64,000 nucleotides of DNA from Hemerocallis citrina (lineage: Eukaryota > Streptophyta > Magnoliopsida > Asparagales > Asphodelaceae). The notes beneath the pieces were generated by a model. The model had not been told where the DNA came from and made no database searches. It saw nothing but the letters and a program-made list of their open reading frames with translations. The first letter of the stretch is position 1; every line of letters begins with the position of its first letter. Of the stretch, positions 10,301 to 19,184 are shown piece by piece. The DNA lies in contig CM030358.1 in assembly GCA_017893485.1 (NCBI GenBank), positions 146,819,393-146,883,392 of the forward strand, given 5' to 3'. The position numbers and the translations under genes were made by a program.

Positions 10301-11084
10301 AGCCGTCATCTTTTGTAAAGGGTTTGTTTTCGCCCATTGGTGATTATTTGAAGAAGAAGAAACCCCAACCGCCCCGTGGATGTAGGCATGAGTTTTGCCG
10401 AACCACATTAAATCTGTGTGTCCTTGTGTTGGTTTGTTTTTCTGTGTTTTTCTTCGCTGTTTCTCTCTTTGATTCCGCATTGGTTAATTAGTTTTGTATT
10501 CCGCGCACAACAGGGTCCCCATACTGGGGGGTCTTTCTTGACTGTTCTTACCTCTTTTTTCTAGTTTAAGTTTGTGGTTCGTCTAAAGTAGTTCAATCAA
10601 TGAAGCATATAAATCTGGAGAAGAAAAAAATCTAGTGAAAATTGTTTTAATACAGTGATGCTTGGAAATTCGAGACCACAAAGCATGACATAAAATAAAC
10701 CGTAGTCTTATGCCGAATAACAAATTATGCGCTTGAGTTCTTGTTATGATGCTATTAGCAAGTAAATTTAAGCATAATATTTTTATTCTATCGAATCAAG
10801 AACTGAACCACACTAAATATAATCAATACACAATCAAAAAACGACCTTTCTGCTCCGATTACGAGTCCTCTTACTCGAAGCACAAGAAGACGCCGCCGCA
10901 AACGACACCTCCATTATATCAGGATCTTGACACGACGAGCTCCCAGCAAAGAGACACAGCCTAGAAAACAAGTATCATGAGAACTAAACAGAATCGAATC
11001 GGATCACCTCAAAAACCCTAACCGGTCGTGATCAGATACTCACTTGCTACTTTGAGCGGGCTTCGCTGCCGGCGGTGGTTCCAT
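1363..11084 (-). CDS. UBC25/PHO2-like ubiquitin-conjugating enzyme E2, 3'-partial
   Basis: Five exons join in frame with GT-AG borders: 11084-11044, 10960-10846, 2207-2076, 1954-1520 and 1426-1363. The joined protein starts MEPPPAAKPAQSS, passes through a QDPDIMEV block, an EIIDVDEDD acidic block and a long Asp/Tyr-rich exon, then reads FKAFKQFDTVQ followed by DWAKRIQHEWKVLEKDLP. Those last two blocks are the hallmark lead-in to the UBC fold of the large plant E2 family UBC23/24/25. The catalytic cysteine region should follow in exons beyond position 1 and is not in the window. The family conjugates ubiquitin and acts as a combined E2/E3. The start codon is the first ATG downstream of a TATA box and exon 1 is only 41 bp. 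The donor of intron 2 is GTCGTT, weaker than the others. Intron 2 spans 8.6 kb and holds a palindrome and a Copia element. Confidence 0.85.
2255..4036 (+). repeat. Left arm of a large intronic palindrome
   Basis: Read forward, this arm matches the reverse complement of 4094-5042 continued at 10518-10755. Shared blocks seen by eye include GGTTTATTTT near 2310, the TAGACGAAC block near 2432, a block near 2530-2600, AAAATGAAAAATTTATCC near 2732, and TACTTCAATTAT at 4017. Identity looks to be about 75-80 percent, so the duplication is old. The arm carries a 538-bp MITE (3320-3857) that the other arm lacks. Without it the arms are about equal in length, roughly 1.2 kb. Confidence 0.8.
3320..3857. 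mobile_element. hAT-like MITE inside left palindrome arm
   Basis: The sequence is present in the left arm and missing at the corresponding place in the right arm, which gives its limits. It starts CAAGGTTACAAAAAAGGG and ends CCCTTTTCCAAAACCACG, an imperfect inverted repeat. Flanks are ctccttat (3312-3319) and gtccctat (3858-3865), an imperfect 8-bp duplication (6 of 8). No coding potential. Confidence 0.5.
4856..5021. repeat. Tandem duplication, 83-bp unit
   Basis: Two adjacent copies (4856-4938 and 4939-5021) begin CATGCAACAAAAG and end GAACTGC. The left palindrome arm has only one copy, so this duplication arose in the right arm after the arms separated. Confidence 0.85.
5048..5582 (+). 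repeat. Copia 5' LTR (535 bp)
   Basis: Begins TGTTGGATAATGG and ends GCGCACAACA. It carries five perfect CAGTCGACTG palindromes at 5119, 5187, 5199, 5222 and 5242. A TATA-like TATAAATACACTTG lies near 5310, consistent with the start of R. Confidence 0.95.
5584..5597 (+). promoter_or_regulatory. Copia primer-binding site
   Basis: The sequence TGGTATCAGAGC directly after the 5' LTR is complementary to the 3' end of initiator tRNA-Met, the usual primer of plant Copia elements. Confidence 0.9.
5619..9785 (+). CDS. Copia gag-pol polyprotein, 1388 aa, uninterrupted
   Basis: Domains in order: UBN2-type Gag (about 20-240); zinc knuckle (257-270); aspartic protease WFLDTAASYHM (about 309); GAG-pre-integrase LWHMRLGH (about 445); integrase with the D of HTDVW (about 507), the D of LRSDNRGEY (about 570) and the E of GVAERMN (about 608); a Q/S/T/G-rich linker (731-794); reverse transcriptase with YVDD (about 1065); and RNase H with TEAEYMA and DSQSAI to the C-terminus. 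The length is normal for the family and there is no stop. Oddities: the first zinc-knuckle Cys is Tyr (YAFCHERGHWKKDC) and the protease shows DTA rather than DTG/DSG. The linker is built from repeats of CAGTCGACTG. The start follows the primer-binding site by about 20 nt. Confidence 0.95.
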   Translation: MTGDADATKDVVGSSSSRTTIHNAKFEVKKFDGTNNFGMWQCEVLDVLVQQEQDVALEKEKPKDMSEADWKKLNRVACGTIRLFIAKAQKYDLMRDTIAAVLWKKLEDKYMRKSLENRLYLKKKLFRFTYTEGMSMNAHVESFNKLLADLLNLDEQIKDEDKALILLNSLPDSYDHLATTLIYGKDTVKYEDVVNALLNNETRRRDKMVDRETSEALIVRGRTETRSESKSGKKGNKSRSKSRGVSKDRKIPAKDEYAFCHERGHWKKDCPKLRNKGNSTANVTVDNLESGEDFSFALASSPSLYQEVWFLDTAASYHMSWKKEWFTSLEYMDGGVVLMGNDAPCKKVGIGKIELLMHDGLIRELSDVWYVPDLKKNLISLGALEASGLKFASEGGILKVTSGSLVVMKGQRKRNLFFLQGKTYLGEAASVTERPKQVVPDSTRLWHMRLGHAGEKALQGLVKQGLLKDAKGCKLEFCEHCILGKQTRVKFGTVVHQTKGILDYVHTDVWSPTQTPSMSGRHWFVTFVDDYSRRIWVYTMKHKDEVLTLFTSWKKKVDNQTGRKIKVLRSDNRGEYKNDPFLKLCEDEGIQRHFTVRKTPQQNGVAERMNRTLLEKVRCMLAQSGLKKTFWTEAVIYASHIVNRLPSAALEGKTPIEVWSGKPASDYSFLHIFGCPAYFHVTETKLDARAKKAIFVGFSTGVKGYRLWCPEQKKLVISRDVTFDETSMISSGQSTGGMGQSTGEQQKSGTVLQQVSSRISGQSTDVQEQSTGSLEQQKSGSSGQSTVGNNQSTGRRVLQQVELEKLSVENPVPVQDEDDVVDTENDEEVPIQQEESIAVRRQRRDIKRPSRFTDTVAFALPIVDDEVPSNFKEATRSSENADWKVAMDEEMNSLHKNKTWDLVQLPKGKKAIGCKWVYTKKEGPKGSVRFKAKLVAKGYAQQEGIDYNEVFSPIVKHPSIRILLALVAQFDLELTQMDVKTTFLHGDLDEEIYMLQPDGFKTAGKESCVCRLKKSLYGLKQSPRQWYLRFDQFMKVQGYSRSEYDHCVYFRKLQNGSFIYLLLYVDDMLIASKNAKEIQNLKNQLSSEFEMKDLGEAKKILGMEIVRDRAKDIVSLTQKQYLLKVLKRFGIDEKTKPVSTPLASHFRINASQSPSTDEERQYMANVPYTSVVGSLMYAMVCTRPDISQAVSMVSRYMHDPGKEHWQAAKWILRYISGTTDVGLKFERDDNISKLLVGYVDSDYAGDLDKRRSTTSYLFTMARAPISWRSNLQSTVALSTTEAEYMAVAEAMKEAIWIHGLLKSLGIHREKVEVHCDSQSAIHLAKNQVHHSRTKHIDVRYHFVRDLIKDGDIHLVKIGTADNPANMLTKIVGAAKFKHRMNLANILHV
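9925..9996 (+). repeat. Duplicated polypurine tract, 36-bp unit x2
   Basis: Two adjacent 36-bp copies (9925-9960 and 9961-9996) differ at two positions. Each contains the purine-rich AAGGTGGAGAT followed by TGTTGGA. The second copy is the real junction, since the 3' LTR begins at 9990. The first copy is therefore a decoy that includes the first seven bases of an LTR. Confidence 0.85.
9990..10512 (+). repeat. Copia 3' LTR (523 bp)
   Basis: Same ends as the 5' LTR. It lacks one 12-bp unit containing a CAGTCGACTG palindrome and so has four (10061, 10129, 10152, 10172). Two substitutions separate it from the 5' LTR. Confidence 0.95.
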
Positions 11085-11302
11085 CGGGAAATGCAATTCG
11101 GGCGATCGGCACCGATCGGATACAGCGATCGAGAACTTACAAAACTAGGGTTTCGGTGAAATCAATAAGGGATTTTGCGTGAGAATTTGGGTAGATAATT
11201 GGGGGATATTGAGGAAGGGAGAAGGAGAAAAGGCGATACCTTTTGAGCTCTTTGGTATTCTTGAGTGAAAAGGAATCGGTTTATATTACCGTATTTATAG
11301 TA
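11085..11302 (-). promoter_or_regulatory. Core promoter and 5' leader of the UBC25-like gene
   Basis: On the minus strand a TATA element CTATAAATAC lies at 11300-11291, about 205 bp before the start codon at 11084. The leader between them is about 180 bp and contains no upstream splice signal that I would rely on. Placement is by motif and position only. Confidence 0.55.
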
Positions 11303-11339
11303 TACCCAGCTGCAAATTGCAAATAAAAAAATATTTTTT

Positions 11340-11642
11340 AAAGACTTCTATACAATATATCAGGCTAATAAGCCATTTTGGTCATATGGTTTTTCTATTT
11401 TTTTCTTTTTAAATTTTAAAAAAAAAACAAATGTAGAAGGTAACTTTTCACTCTTTCTCCATCCAAATTTTGAAGCACAATCATATCTCTTAATCAAACC
11501 TTAAAAAGCGTACAATATTGTATATATGTTTTTTTTCAAAAATAGTTTTGTTATTCTCTCACTTTTAAAAATTTATGTGCAATATATTGCACAGGGTTAT
11601 ATTAAAAAATTATGTGCAATATATTGCACAGGATTATACTAG
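11340..11642 (+). mobile_element. Short non-autonomous Helitron, copy 1
   Basis: The 3' end has the palindrome TGTGCAATATATTGCACA (about 11616-11633) followed by GGATTATACTAG and then T, fitting the Helitron 3' rule of a hairpin a few bases before CTRR next to T. The 5' limit is approximate, taken from alignment with the adjacent copy. A second identical palindrome lies near 11577. Confidence 0.5.
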
Positions 11643-11649
11643 TATTATA

Positions 11650-11930
11650 TGATCTATACAATATATTATGCTAAACCACTTTTGGTTCAATGATTTTCTC
11701 CTTTTAAAAAAAATAAAAAAATAAAAAAACGATAGCAAAAGTAGAAGGAAACCATCCCACTGTTTCTCCATCCAAATTTTGAATTAGAATCATATCTCTT
11801 AATCAAATCGTAAAAATCGGGCATTATCATGTAGATATTATTAGATGAATTTTTCCACAATTTTTTTTTTTATTTTCTTATTTTAAAAACAATTATGTGC
11901 AATACTGCACGGGTTATACTGCATATTAGA
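11650..11930 (+). mobile_element. Short Helitron-like repeat, copy 2
   Basis: This repeats the preceding element: GTAGAAGG, TTTCTCCATCCAAATTTTGA and TCATATCTCTTAATCAAA recur in the same order. It ends with a degraded hairpin (TGTGCAATACTGCAC) and no clean CTAG. Two copies in tandem are common for Helitrons. Confidence 0.45.
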
Positions 11931-11938
11931 TTATATTA

Positions 11939-12733
11939 CCAGTGTTACGCTATGCAAATTGCACATGCAAAAATAATTTTGAGGGAGTAATATAATTATA
12001 TAATGATCAATAAAAATAATCAAACTTACTACAAACTAAACATGGCAATCAAATCACAATGCAAAAATAATGCACACATAAATTAGGTATAAAATGCAAT
12101 GTACAATTTCTCTATCAAATCATCATCATCAACAACAACAACCACAACAACAACCACAACAACATCAAAAATTTCAAACAAAAAAGAAACATCAATCCTA
12201 TTCCAAAATATATCTCTAACCAAAATTGAAGATTTCAATTTCATACCCGAAATGGATCAAAGCCTCTAAACTTTATCAATCGAAGGGAACAATTTTGTGT
12301 CCACAGTCAGCAAACAAATGTGTCTTTATTGAAAAAAGCGGCGGTGGAGATCAACCTTGTTCAAAATAGAAAATTATGTTTTTTTATGAGTTAACACATT
12401 ACATATCAAATCTGACTAACTTCAATTGAAATGTTGTCCAAAATCTAAAGACTTTTCAATACTCTAATACTATCATTCAATCTAGAATAACCTTATCATT
12501 CTCTCCCCCCTTTCATTATTTCATTACCAAATGAAGGCTTCTCTATTCATGAAAATATTGCCAACGGACCACGTATAAAAGTGGGAGACAAAGAGTTCCT
12601 GGGAGAGAGCGTTTGGGGGTTTGAGGGTTTTGTGTTTTTTTCTTTTTTGTTGTTCTCTTTCTTCTATAAAAATGTGTGGGTTGCACGTGTTAATAGATGT
12701 GAATTCATAATTTTGCTCTCTTTTCTCTATTTC

Positions 12734-12738
<5 letters not shown>
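11939..12738 (-). mobile_element. Non-autonomous Helitron, family B, copy i
   Basis: Read on the minus strand it starts TCTTTGAAATAGAG (12738 down) and ends with TGTGCAATTTGCA, then GCGTAACACTGG followed by T. CTGG fits the CTRR rule. The same two ends recur at 20873/18966 and near 45040/43605, which defines a family. No coding capacity in this 0.8 kb copy. A 26-base poly-G tract abuts its 5' end. Confidence 0.55.
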
Positions 12739-12764
<26 letters not shown>

Positions 12765-12776
12765 CACACTCTCTCC

Positions 12777-12870
<94 letters not shown>
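12739..12870. repeat. Poly-G tract and ATT/AT microsatellites
   Basis: A run of 26 G (12739-12764) is followed by (ATT)n, then (AT)n, then (ATT)n up to about 12870. Long translated frames across this stretch are low-complexity artefacts. Confidence 0.95.
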
Positions 12871-12872
<2 letters not shown>

Positions 12873-13323
12873 GTGCAATATTGAAGGGTACACTAGCATA
12901 AAATTATATAAAACTCAAAAAAAATGTTTACAAAGTTCAACTATACGTTGGTGATATCTATGTGTAATAAGTTCAACTATAAATGTATCATTCTAGAGCT
13001 TTTTTCATCATTCATTTTTAAAAATGAAGGACAAATTCTATTTATAGGTCACTCTTTCTAAAATATTACGGAAATTTTAGGAAATGCATTTTTTTTTAAT
13101 GGACATGATTGTTGTAATAGTTTTTAATAAAATTTCTTCCTATACTTAAGAAGTTGTAGGTTCCTAAGAAGGTACATATGAGTTTTAGTTTTCGTCGCGC
13201 GAATAACTTATTGTGTCTTGATTATGCGTGTCACAAATTTATTAGCAACTTTTATTAAAACAAAACTATAATAAAAACAAAAGAAAAATACATAGTTGGT
13301 AATTCATAATTGAGGCTACATTA
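12871..13323. other. AT-rich, no gene seen
   Basis: No exon, domain or element terminus could be identified on either strand. Confidence 0.4.
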
Positions 13324-14104
13324 AAATTCATTGTAACTTGATATGAAACTATTTTTGTGGATACATATATCACATTGATATGCTTCTAGAAGCAAAATAA
13401 TTATAGGACAAATCATCACTCAATAAACATGGATTTATACACTTACATGCACACAACATTACAACAATACAATATCATTTTCGATACTTGTAAAGACACC
13501 TTTCTCAAAAATTATGACTCAAACTGGAACAAAGAATATATATCATACAGAGTTCAATGAACTTGCAAAAGACCAAAACAATGAACATTACAAAGAATAT
13601 TACAATCCAAGTGTGGGTAACCTCACTTGTTCATACCTAATTCTCATAATTTCAGGATGACAATAAATAATAATTTTCAACCTCCTTAATAATAAATAAA
13701 TAAATAAATAAATAAAAATTCAATGTATATGAAACTCTTTTCTCGGATACATATATCATATTGAATCATTGATCCACTTCTAAAACCAAAACAAATAGAG
13801 TAAAATCAACAATCGATAAGTATGGAATTACATACAATCGAACAATATTAGAACAATACAATACTGTTTTTCATACTTATAAACACACATGTCACAAAAC
13901 ATTTATGACTCAAACTTGAAGAAAAAAAAGATACATAGATAAAGTTCAACAAACTAGCAAGAGAACCAAAATAATGAATATCACAAAAAATATTACAATC
14001 CAATGGTGGGTAAACTCTATTGTGTATGTACCTAACTTTCATAGCTTATAGATGACAATAAATAAGAATTTTCAACCACCATAATACAAATAAATAAATA
14101 AATA
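13324..14104. repeat. Tandem duplication, about 390-bp unit
   Basis: Copy 1 (about 13324-13712) and copy 2 (about 13717-14104) share, in order, the ATATGAAACT block, GGATACATATATCA, ACAATACAATA, TTATGACTCAAACT, ATTACAATCCAA, GATGACAATAAATAA and a terminal (AAAT)n tract. The copies have diverged appreciably. No coding frame is shared. Confidence 0.85.
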
Positions 14105-14371
14105 ATTTAGTAGTCATCTTTGTGAAACCTCGAACCTATAGTGCCAACATCTTGTTCTTGCATTTACTCTTCTTGCATTACTCCTTGCAGCAGGTGATAC
14201 CAATGATTAAAAATATAAAGTAGTAAACTATATAAGCAAACATGTGTAAATAAATGTTAACATTCACCCAGCTTCATGCATGAACTAATAATCACTTCAT
14301 CAAACCATATAAGACAACAAATATATAAATTTAAATAATTAATAATAATATAAAAGCTGATACTTTTTTTT

Positions 14372-14405
<34 letters not shown>

Positions 14406-15046
14406 AATGCACTTTCCTAATAGAAACTGTATCTTAAAACATATTTACCAATAACAATTAGCGAAAGAAAAAAAATTCCTAGGAGAATCCACGAAGTTAA
14501 AGATTAGAATCTTAGATAGAATAGAATGTAACAAAATATCTGGCTTTGGATTTGAAATTATAATCATTATCATTACTATAATATAATGGGAGAACCCCTT
14601 AGTCAGTAACCCAACCCGTGCAACGCACGGGTTGGGTGTTGCACGGGTTGGGTTACTTTGGTAAATATTTTCGAAAGTGGACCTGTTTGGTAAATATTTT
14701 CGAAAGTGGATCAGTTTGAAAATTATTTTTTTACTTATGGACTAACTTGGGTAAATATTTTCGAAAGTGGACCTGTTTTGTAAATATTTCGAAAGTGGAT
14801 CGGTTTGGAAATTATTTTTTTTTCCCTTTTCATTATTCTTCAATTTTTTCCACGTGCACGTGTGCACGTGTATGATACTTGTTACTATAATAATTGAAAA
14901 TGGGTATATATATATGACATGATGGATGGGCAAATAAATTTCAAATGACTTGATTTTACTATTTAGACTAATTTAAATGTGTAGATCAATGTGAACGGTT
15001 CAGATCGTCGATATGAACGCCCAAAGGCCGAGTGCACAACGGAAGG
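14105..15046. repeat. Non-genic: poly-G tract and short tandem repeats
   Basis: Holds a run of 31 G (14374-14404). The hairpin CCCGTGCAACGCACGGG near 14617 is followed by a second GTTGCACGGGTTGGG. Four copies of GTAAATATTTTCGAAAGTGG or variants lie between 14660 and 14810. A single unit near 14513-14580 is related to the tandem array at 21.4 kb. No gene seen. Confidence 0.6.
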
Positions 15047-16560
15047 GGTATATTGTAACGCCCCGATTTTCCCGTGTTTTCACACACGGGAAAATCGTAG
15101 CACACCCAGAAATCTTTTCCTTCAATTGAGTACATAAATATAATATAATCTAGGAAATTGCGGAAATCTTAATATAAATTCGAACCTCTTGGATTGAAAA
15201 GATGACGGGCACAGGATGTCACAACTCTAAGCTTAAACTCCATGTACTCTTACCTGTACAACACAATCTGTGGATTTGTCAACGTGTAAGGCTGACGGTA
15301 AGAATCACAATAGCTTTAACTAACTCTAAAAATAACATACAACATTCATAGCATAATAGAAATAAAACTAGATTCAATAAATGTAAACTGTAAATAGGCA
15401 AATATACGATGTCATATGAGAGTGTGTATAAGCAATTTAGTAAAACATTCAACACATATTTATCATGAAAACATGCACAATTCAAAATGCTCTTTTTAAT
15501 GCACGCTTGTTTGGAATGATATGCCGCCCATACAATATATTTTCTGAATACAAGCTACTAGCGTTCATTACAGGGTTCAATATCTTGTTATGCAAAACAT
15601 GCTCATGTATTCCACACTGTTTCTGACATTTATTTAGTGACTAGTAAGATTATAGTTGTTCGGTCTAATTTCGTTACTGCAGTCGGTAGTGGTCATGCCG
15701 GAACCCTGTGGTACTTCTCCACTCCTAAGCATCCATAATTATGCACAGCCCCGGTGGTCCTTTGCCACTCCCAGTCTTACATATTCCACCCCGCCCGAAC
15801 CCCAGCGGTCTTACTCCGCCTCTGGATCTTACTAAAAGTTATCACGAGTATAAGACGCCCCAGCAGGCGTTACCTGCTCCGCCTCATTCGTATTCGATAA
15901 CATAGAACATGAACGGATACTTATGGGTCCATCCCCAAAGTTCCGACAGGATTCTTAACACCAGATCCCAGAAATTAACAGTCGAGACAACGTCACACAT
16001 GTCCCCTTGAAAGGTGAATACAACTTCCAATAATTATATAAATTTCAATACTTGTTAGAAAAATAATTTCTTAGTCTCATATGAAACCTCAATGAGTCTA
16101 CTACAACATTGTAGTTAAGAACCTCTAGTTTCAACCCAATTAAATCTGTCCAAAACCATTTATAAGACAGTAGTTTCAAAATCCAGAAATCGCAGCTCTT
16201 GCTACCTTTAAAAATCATAGAAAATCTCATATTTCTTGAAAATTGGATTTCTTAGAAAATAAGAATGATATTCGGCCAGAATTTATTAATATTTCTAAGA
16301 TAATTATATTATAATCTCAACAGTTAATTAACAGCAATCAACACCCATAATCAAACAACATTCATACTTAATCTAAGCACGATTTCTCAATTTATTATCT
16401 AGCATGCACACATTCTTCAATAAAAAATAAAGTTGGTTAAAGTTGTTACCCACTTTTATCGTTTCTGGTTTTGATTGATTCTACGATCAATTTGAAGACG
16501 ACAGCAACACGAACAACGACCAAGAAAGTAATACATTGTACTTATAAGTGGGTATTTATT

Positions 16561-16562
<2 letters not shown>

Positions 16563-16646
<84 letters not shown>

Positions 16647-17030
16647 GATATGAGCAACTTGCTCATTTAGTAAATGAGCAATTAATTATGTGGCATGCAT
16701 GTGATACATTGGATAACTAACCCTTTTAAGAATTTATATATATGGATAAAAGGGATATGAGCAACTTGCTCATTTAGTAAATTAGCAATTAATTATGTGG
16801 CATGCATGTAATACATTGGATAACTAACCCTTTTAAGAATTTATATATATGGATAAAAGGGATATGAGCAACTTGCTCATTTAGTAAATTAGCAATTAAT
16901 TATGTGGCATGCATGTGATACATTGGATAACTAACCCTTTTAAGAATTTTCCAATCACATATATGCCACATCATCAATTGCTTGTTTACTACATGAGCAA
17001 GTTGCTCATACCCCTTTTTCCCTATATATA
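16563..17030. mobile_element. Micron-like MITE in (TA)n, left arm triplicated
   Basis: A long (AT)n run is followed by three tandem copies (about 16644, 16748 and 16857) of a roughly 105-bp arm containing ATGAGCAACTTGCTCATT, TGTGGCATGCATGT and ATACATTGGATAACTAACCC. One inverted arm then ends GAGCAAGTTGCTCATACCCC before TATATATA. Other copies at 21.2, 56.4 and 56.8 kb have single arms, so the triplication is local. Confidence 0.75.
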
Positions 17031-17040
17031 TTTTTATACA

Positions 17041-17101
17041 CAGAGAGAGAAAAGAGCTAGAGAGAGAAAAAGATAGAGAGAGAAAGAGAGAGACTGACGA
17101 G

Positions 17102-17133
<32 letters not shown>

Positions 17134-18060
17134 CTAAGAGATAGAGTGAGAGAGAGAGACACACACACATACGGTGAGAGGTGGAGTTGGAGGAGGTTGT
17201 CGATGGTGGCAGTGGTGGCGATGAGGGTTGGAGCTGCAAGGGGAAGCTCAAGAACAGTAGGCAGTGGTGAAGGTCGACGGTAGCGACAGAGGTGGTTTCA
17301 GAGGTGGTCGGGAGCTGTGGTGGTGGTTAGCAATGGCGAGAGGAGCACGGGGTGACGGCAATGGCGATCGATGGCGTGGGTGAGCTGCGATAGAGCTCGA
17401 GGTGAGGCTCGAGGAGGAGCTCGGAGTGCTGGCGATCAACAGCGAGGAGCTTGGGGTGCTTCGGAGCTGGCGTTGGGTGCACAGAGGTGGCGAGAGTAAA
17501 TGACGAAGGTAGGCCGATTGCGATCGAAGGCGAGGAGTGGTGGTCGAATATGGGTTTGGTGGTGGGTATTCTGTGAGACGATGGCGAGGATCTTCGCTGT
17601 GTTCGGGGGTGGTGTGCAGCAGGGAGGAGGAGGTCGGGGTTGGAGGCAGTGAGCGGCAAAGTTGGGGGTGAAGGTTGGTTGACGGGGTGGCGGGAGGCAG
17701 TAGTGATGGAGTTGGACGGGGTGACGATGGGGTGGCTGGTGGTTGGCGAGCTGCGGTGGTGATGAGGAGTAGCGGGGAGCTTGGGTGGCGGTGCAGTCGA
17801 AGCTCGGAGGTGTGGCGATGGTGGTGGAGTGAGCTCAGGAGGAACTCAGTGGCGTTGTTGTGACGAAGGCGAAGCTTGGAGGTTGACGATGGAAGAGGGT
17901 GACGGAGATGGTGAAGGCAGTGGCGAAGTGCGGGTGAGGGTGGCGAGGAGATGGAGTAGGCGACGGTGCAGAGCTCGGCGATGTGAAGATTGCGACAGAG
18001 CTCGGTGTTGAGCTTTTGGGTTTCGTCGAAGGAGAAGAAGAAGAACGAAGAAGATGGAGG
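17041..18060. repeat. GA-rich tract and GGTGGCG-type low-complexity sequence
   Basis: (GAGA)n at about 17041-17160 leads into purine-rich, GGTGG/GAGCTC-rich sequence that translates to Ser/Pro- or Arg/Gly-rich frames on both strands. It lies in the presumed R-U5 region of the long LTR. I see no domain and do not regard the frames as genes. Confidence 0.6.
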
Positions 18061-19184
18061 GGAGTTGGGAACTGTATATATATATATATATATAAGAGAA
18101 TAATTGGGTGAGTGACTGAGAATGAGAGAGAGAGAGGATAAGCAGTGAGTTGTATGAATCTATTTATAGGGGTGTGAGGGTGCTGCATCATGCATGTGAG
18201 GATTTAGCTTTAGGGTTAGAGTCATATAGGGAAGGAGAAAAAATAGGAAAAGACAACAGTTGAAGTTTGTAGGATGAGGTGGAGGCAGTAAGGTAGGGAG
18301 GTGGGCATTTAATGCCGTACAATGTGATTGGAGTTACCGAGAGAATTAAGATTAGGGATTAGGATTAAGGGACAACTTAGTTTTAAAATAATTTACAACC
18401 TATAAATCGGAATTAGAAACCGCAAGATGTTCTGGATTCTAAACTCGATGTGCTATGATTTTCATGTATAAAGTTTCTCAATTTCATTGAAGAGAACTAT
18501 GTCAAATTCTCAGTACAAGGTTAAGAAATTTAGCAAAGTTGGATATTCAATAATACGAGAAATCAACGGTCTTATTTTGAATGAATCAGAAAATATCTGG
18601 ATTGGGTTCAAATGAAAGATCAAAAATGAATTTGAAAGATCGAAAAATATTTAGAAAATAGAAATACAAAATACGAAAATATAATACTATACATATTATC
18701 CGTAACGGTACAAAATACACGTGTATAACATGTGCTGGGGCAAAATTGTCATAATTCAATTTTGCGAGGTGTTATATATATATAATAAAACACAAAGAAA
18801 TCTATCAAGTGGCTCTCCTTCAATCCCCCCAAAATCAAAGGCCCAGATCTAACCTCACAAAACACATTTTTCCTCCCAAAAGTTTTCCCCCAAAACTCAA
18901 ATTCAAATCCCCCCGAAGCAACTACTTTATTTATTTAACTCTCTCTCTCTCTCTATATATATATGCTAGTGTTATCCTGTGCAAATTGCATAGACTAAAA
19001 TAATTTTTAGAAACTTATAAAATTATATGAAACTTAAAAATTTAGAGATGCCCCTTAACTATTTCATTCAAAATATAATTAAAAGATGAAAAAATCTACA
19101 TATTAGTTCACACTTTCAAACAAATCAACATCATTCTATATTTCTATTCAATTGAAAGGAAATAAAAAAAAACATCGAATAATT

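Larger units (their letters stand above)
5048..10512 (+). mobile_element. Copia LTR retrotransposon, Tnt1/Tork-like, complete
   Basis: A 5465-bp element bounded by a perfect 5-bp target duplication GGGTC (5043-5047 and 10513-10517). The order is 5' LTR, primer-binding site, single gag-pol ORF, polypurine tract, 3' LTR. The domain order (integrase before reverse transcriptase) is diagnostic of Copia. The LTRs differ by two substitutions and one 12-bp indel that I can see, so insertion is recent. It lies in intron 2 of the UBC25-like gene, in the sense opposite to that gene. Confidence 0.95.
4094..10755 (-). repeat. Right arm of palindrome, split by Copia element
   Basis: The arm consists of 4094-5042 and 10518-10755, which become continuous once the Copia element and one copy of its GGGTC duplication are removed. 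On the minus strand it matches the left arm collinearly. The centre of symmetry is near 4065 with a spacer of only about 60 bp. The outer end stops about 90 bp short of UBC exon 2, and the left arm stops about 50 bp short of exon 3. The palindrome therefore fills almost the entire original intron 2. Confidence 0.8.
15054..18776 (-). mobile_element. Long solo LTR-like element (3.7 kb)
   Basis: The plus strand begins TGTAACGCCCCGATTTTCC and ends GGTGTTATA, where CA has probably decayed to TA. Flanks are TATAT on both sides, weak evidence because the site is AT-repetitive. On the minus strand it would be an LTR ending CGGGGCGTTACA, like the TRIM LTR end at 54350. No primer-binding site follows, only the target duplication, so it is best read as a solo LTR. 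A minus-strand TATA (CCTATAAATA, 18170-18161) is followed by a CT-rich leader. There is no gag or pol. Confidence 0.6.

Noticed and set aside
12581..12901. Open frame through the poly-G and AT/ATT tracts
   Set aside because: Low-complexity translation (poly-Gly, Leu, Tyr-Ile, Ile runs); no start context, domain or splice support.
17327..18191. Several Ser/Pro- or Gly/Arg-rich frames on both strands
   Set aside because: They overlap each other in GA/CT-rich sequence inside a long LTR and have no domain; composition explains the open frames.
15049..18781. TATAT target duplication as strong proof of the 15054-18776 boundaries
   Set aside because: The site is AT-repetitive, so a 5-bp match is weak; the boundary rests mainly on the TGTAACGCCCCG end and its similarity to the two other elements.
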